64,000 bases of DNA from Trichoplax sp. H2. Lineage: Eukaryota > Placozoa > Uniplacotomia > Trichoplacea. The position numbers were made by a program, and so were the translations under genes. Positions 63,397-64,000 of this stretch are shown here, in pieces. The stretch covers positions 310,001 through 374,000 of the forward strand of contig NOWV01000024.1 of assembly GCA_003344405.1 (NCBI GenBank). The letters run 5' to 3'. The notes beneath the pieces were generated by a model. The model was not told the origin of the DNA. It saw only the letters and a list, made by a program, of their open reading frames with translations, and did not search any database. Positions within the stretch are counted from its first letter, which is position 1, and every line of letters begins with the position of its first letter.

Positions 63397-64000
63397 GATG
63401 CAGGATCACTCTAAACTTGGAATTATATACGAATTTATCGTATCTATACTATCAAAATAAAGGATTGGCTTGCTAAATATGTATAAAATATAAATCGTGA
63501 ACCAGAAATTTAGAATCGGGTTGATCTCGTTACTTTTTGAAATAAAACAACACCAAAATTGGGGTTACTAATGATTAACGAGCGAAATACTAATTAGTAC
63601 TCATGTACTGCATTATTAATAAACTATGAAGTTATATGAAACATTCTTTTCTAAATCGAAGAATTAACAATAAAGTAATCGATGCCATAAACAAAAGTTA
63701 TTGAGAAACAGTTTTATTTCTACTCATTAAATGATATTGGAAAGTAAAAATGAAGTTCAAAAAATTAAAAACAGGTGAGATCGTGGAATTCAGAACCCCT
63801 GACGGGAATTTGAGATGCTCACCATTGAGTTGTGCCTTTCATGTAATTATTACTAATGGTCTCAAATATATAGTTAAAATTGACAGCTTGAAATAGTATT
63901 CGTATTCGATACCTTGTAACAATTTTTCAATTAACTAAGAAACCTTCAGTATTTCTTAAATCATCTAATGGTGTATACTGTATATATCATAACCAACGTA
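63397..64000. other. Upstream region of the NACHT-TPR gene
   Basis: AT-rich sequence that should hold the promoter of the minus-strand gene. A 48-codon plus-strand frame at 63750-63896 (MKFKKLKTGEIVEFRTPDGN...) has a start preceded by an in-frame TGA and ends in TAG. It looks protein-like but is too short to call a gene with confidence. Confidence 0.4.

Overview
This window reads as nuclear DNA of an early-branching animal, most likely a placozoan (Trichoplax-type). It is AT-rich and its genes are built from short exons with GT-AG introns, many of only 50-200 bp. The proteins are metazoan families: TAF3, a RASSF1/5-type C1-RA-SARAH protein, a SETMAR-type SET protein, CNBD2, glycerate kinase, a BTB-kelch protein, a temptin-like protein and a DUF4062-NACHT-TPR protein. 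The species assignment is inference. No prokaryotic operon, CRISPR array, phage, IS element, rRNA or tRNA was seen.

Layout. 1-7986: no gene; two tandem-repeat arrays, including about nine copies of a ~163-bp unit at 5.93-7.42 kb. 7987-17244 (+): CNBD2-like gene in 10 exons; its first exon is short and lies 4.7 kb upstream of the rest, across an intron containing another array. 19315-21271 (-): glycerate kinase, 3 exons. 21700-22530: tandem pair of a 429-bp unit. 23334-27341 (-): BTB-BACK-kelch protein, 3 exons. 27.4-35.4 kb: a gene-poor stretch with several arrays. 35428-39313 (-): TAF3, 9 exons, N-terminal histone fold and C-terminal PHD finger. 41392-43817 (-): RASSF1/5-like, 8 exons. 45183-46268 (-): SETMAR-type SET methyltransferase, 3 exons, no transposase. 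47081-47569 (+): single-exon secreted or anchored temptin-like protein. 50118-63396 (-): a 26-exon DUF4062-NACHT-TPR gene of nephrocystin-3/TTC41 type with an MGCSSSK N terminus; one intron holds six copies of a 129-bp minisatellite.

The exon models were made by hand from splice sites, reading phase and family motifs. For every multi-exon gene the summed coding length is divisible by three and the frames join without stops. The genes do not form one pathway. TAF3 (an H3K4me3 reader within TFIID) and the SET protein (a histone lysine methyltransferase) are both chromatin factors, RASSF belongs to Hippo/Ras signalling, and the nephrocystin-like and CNBD2 families have cilium or sperm links in vertebrates. 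The chief structural theme is that nearly all intergenic space and the longest introns are expanded by degenerate tandem repeats with 90-430-bp units.
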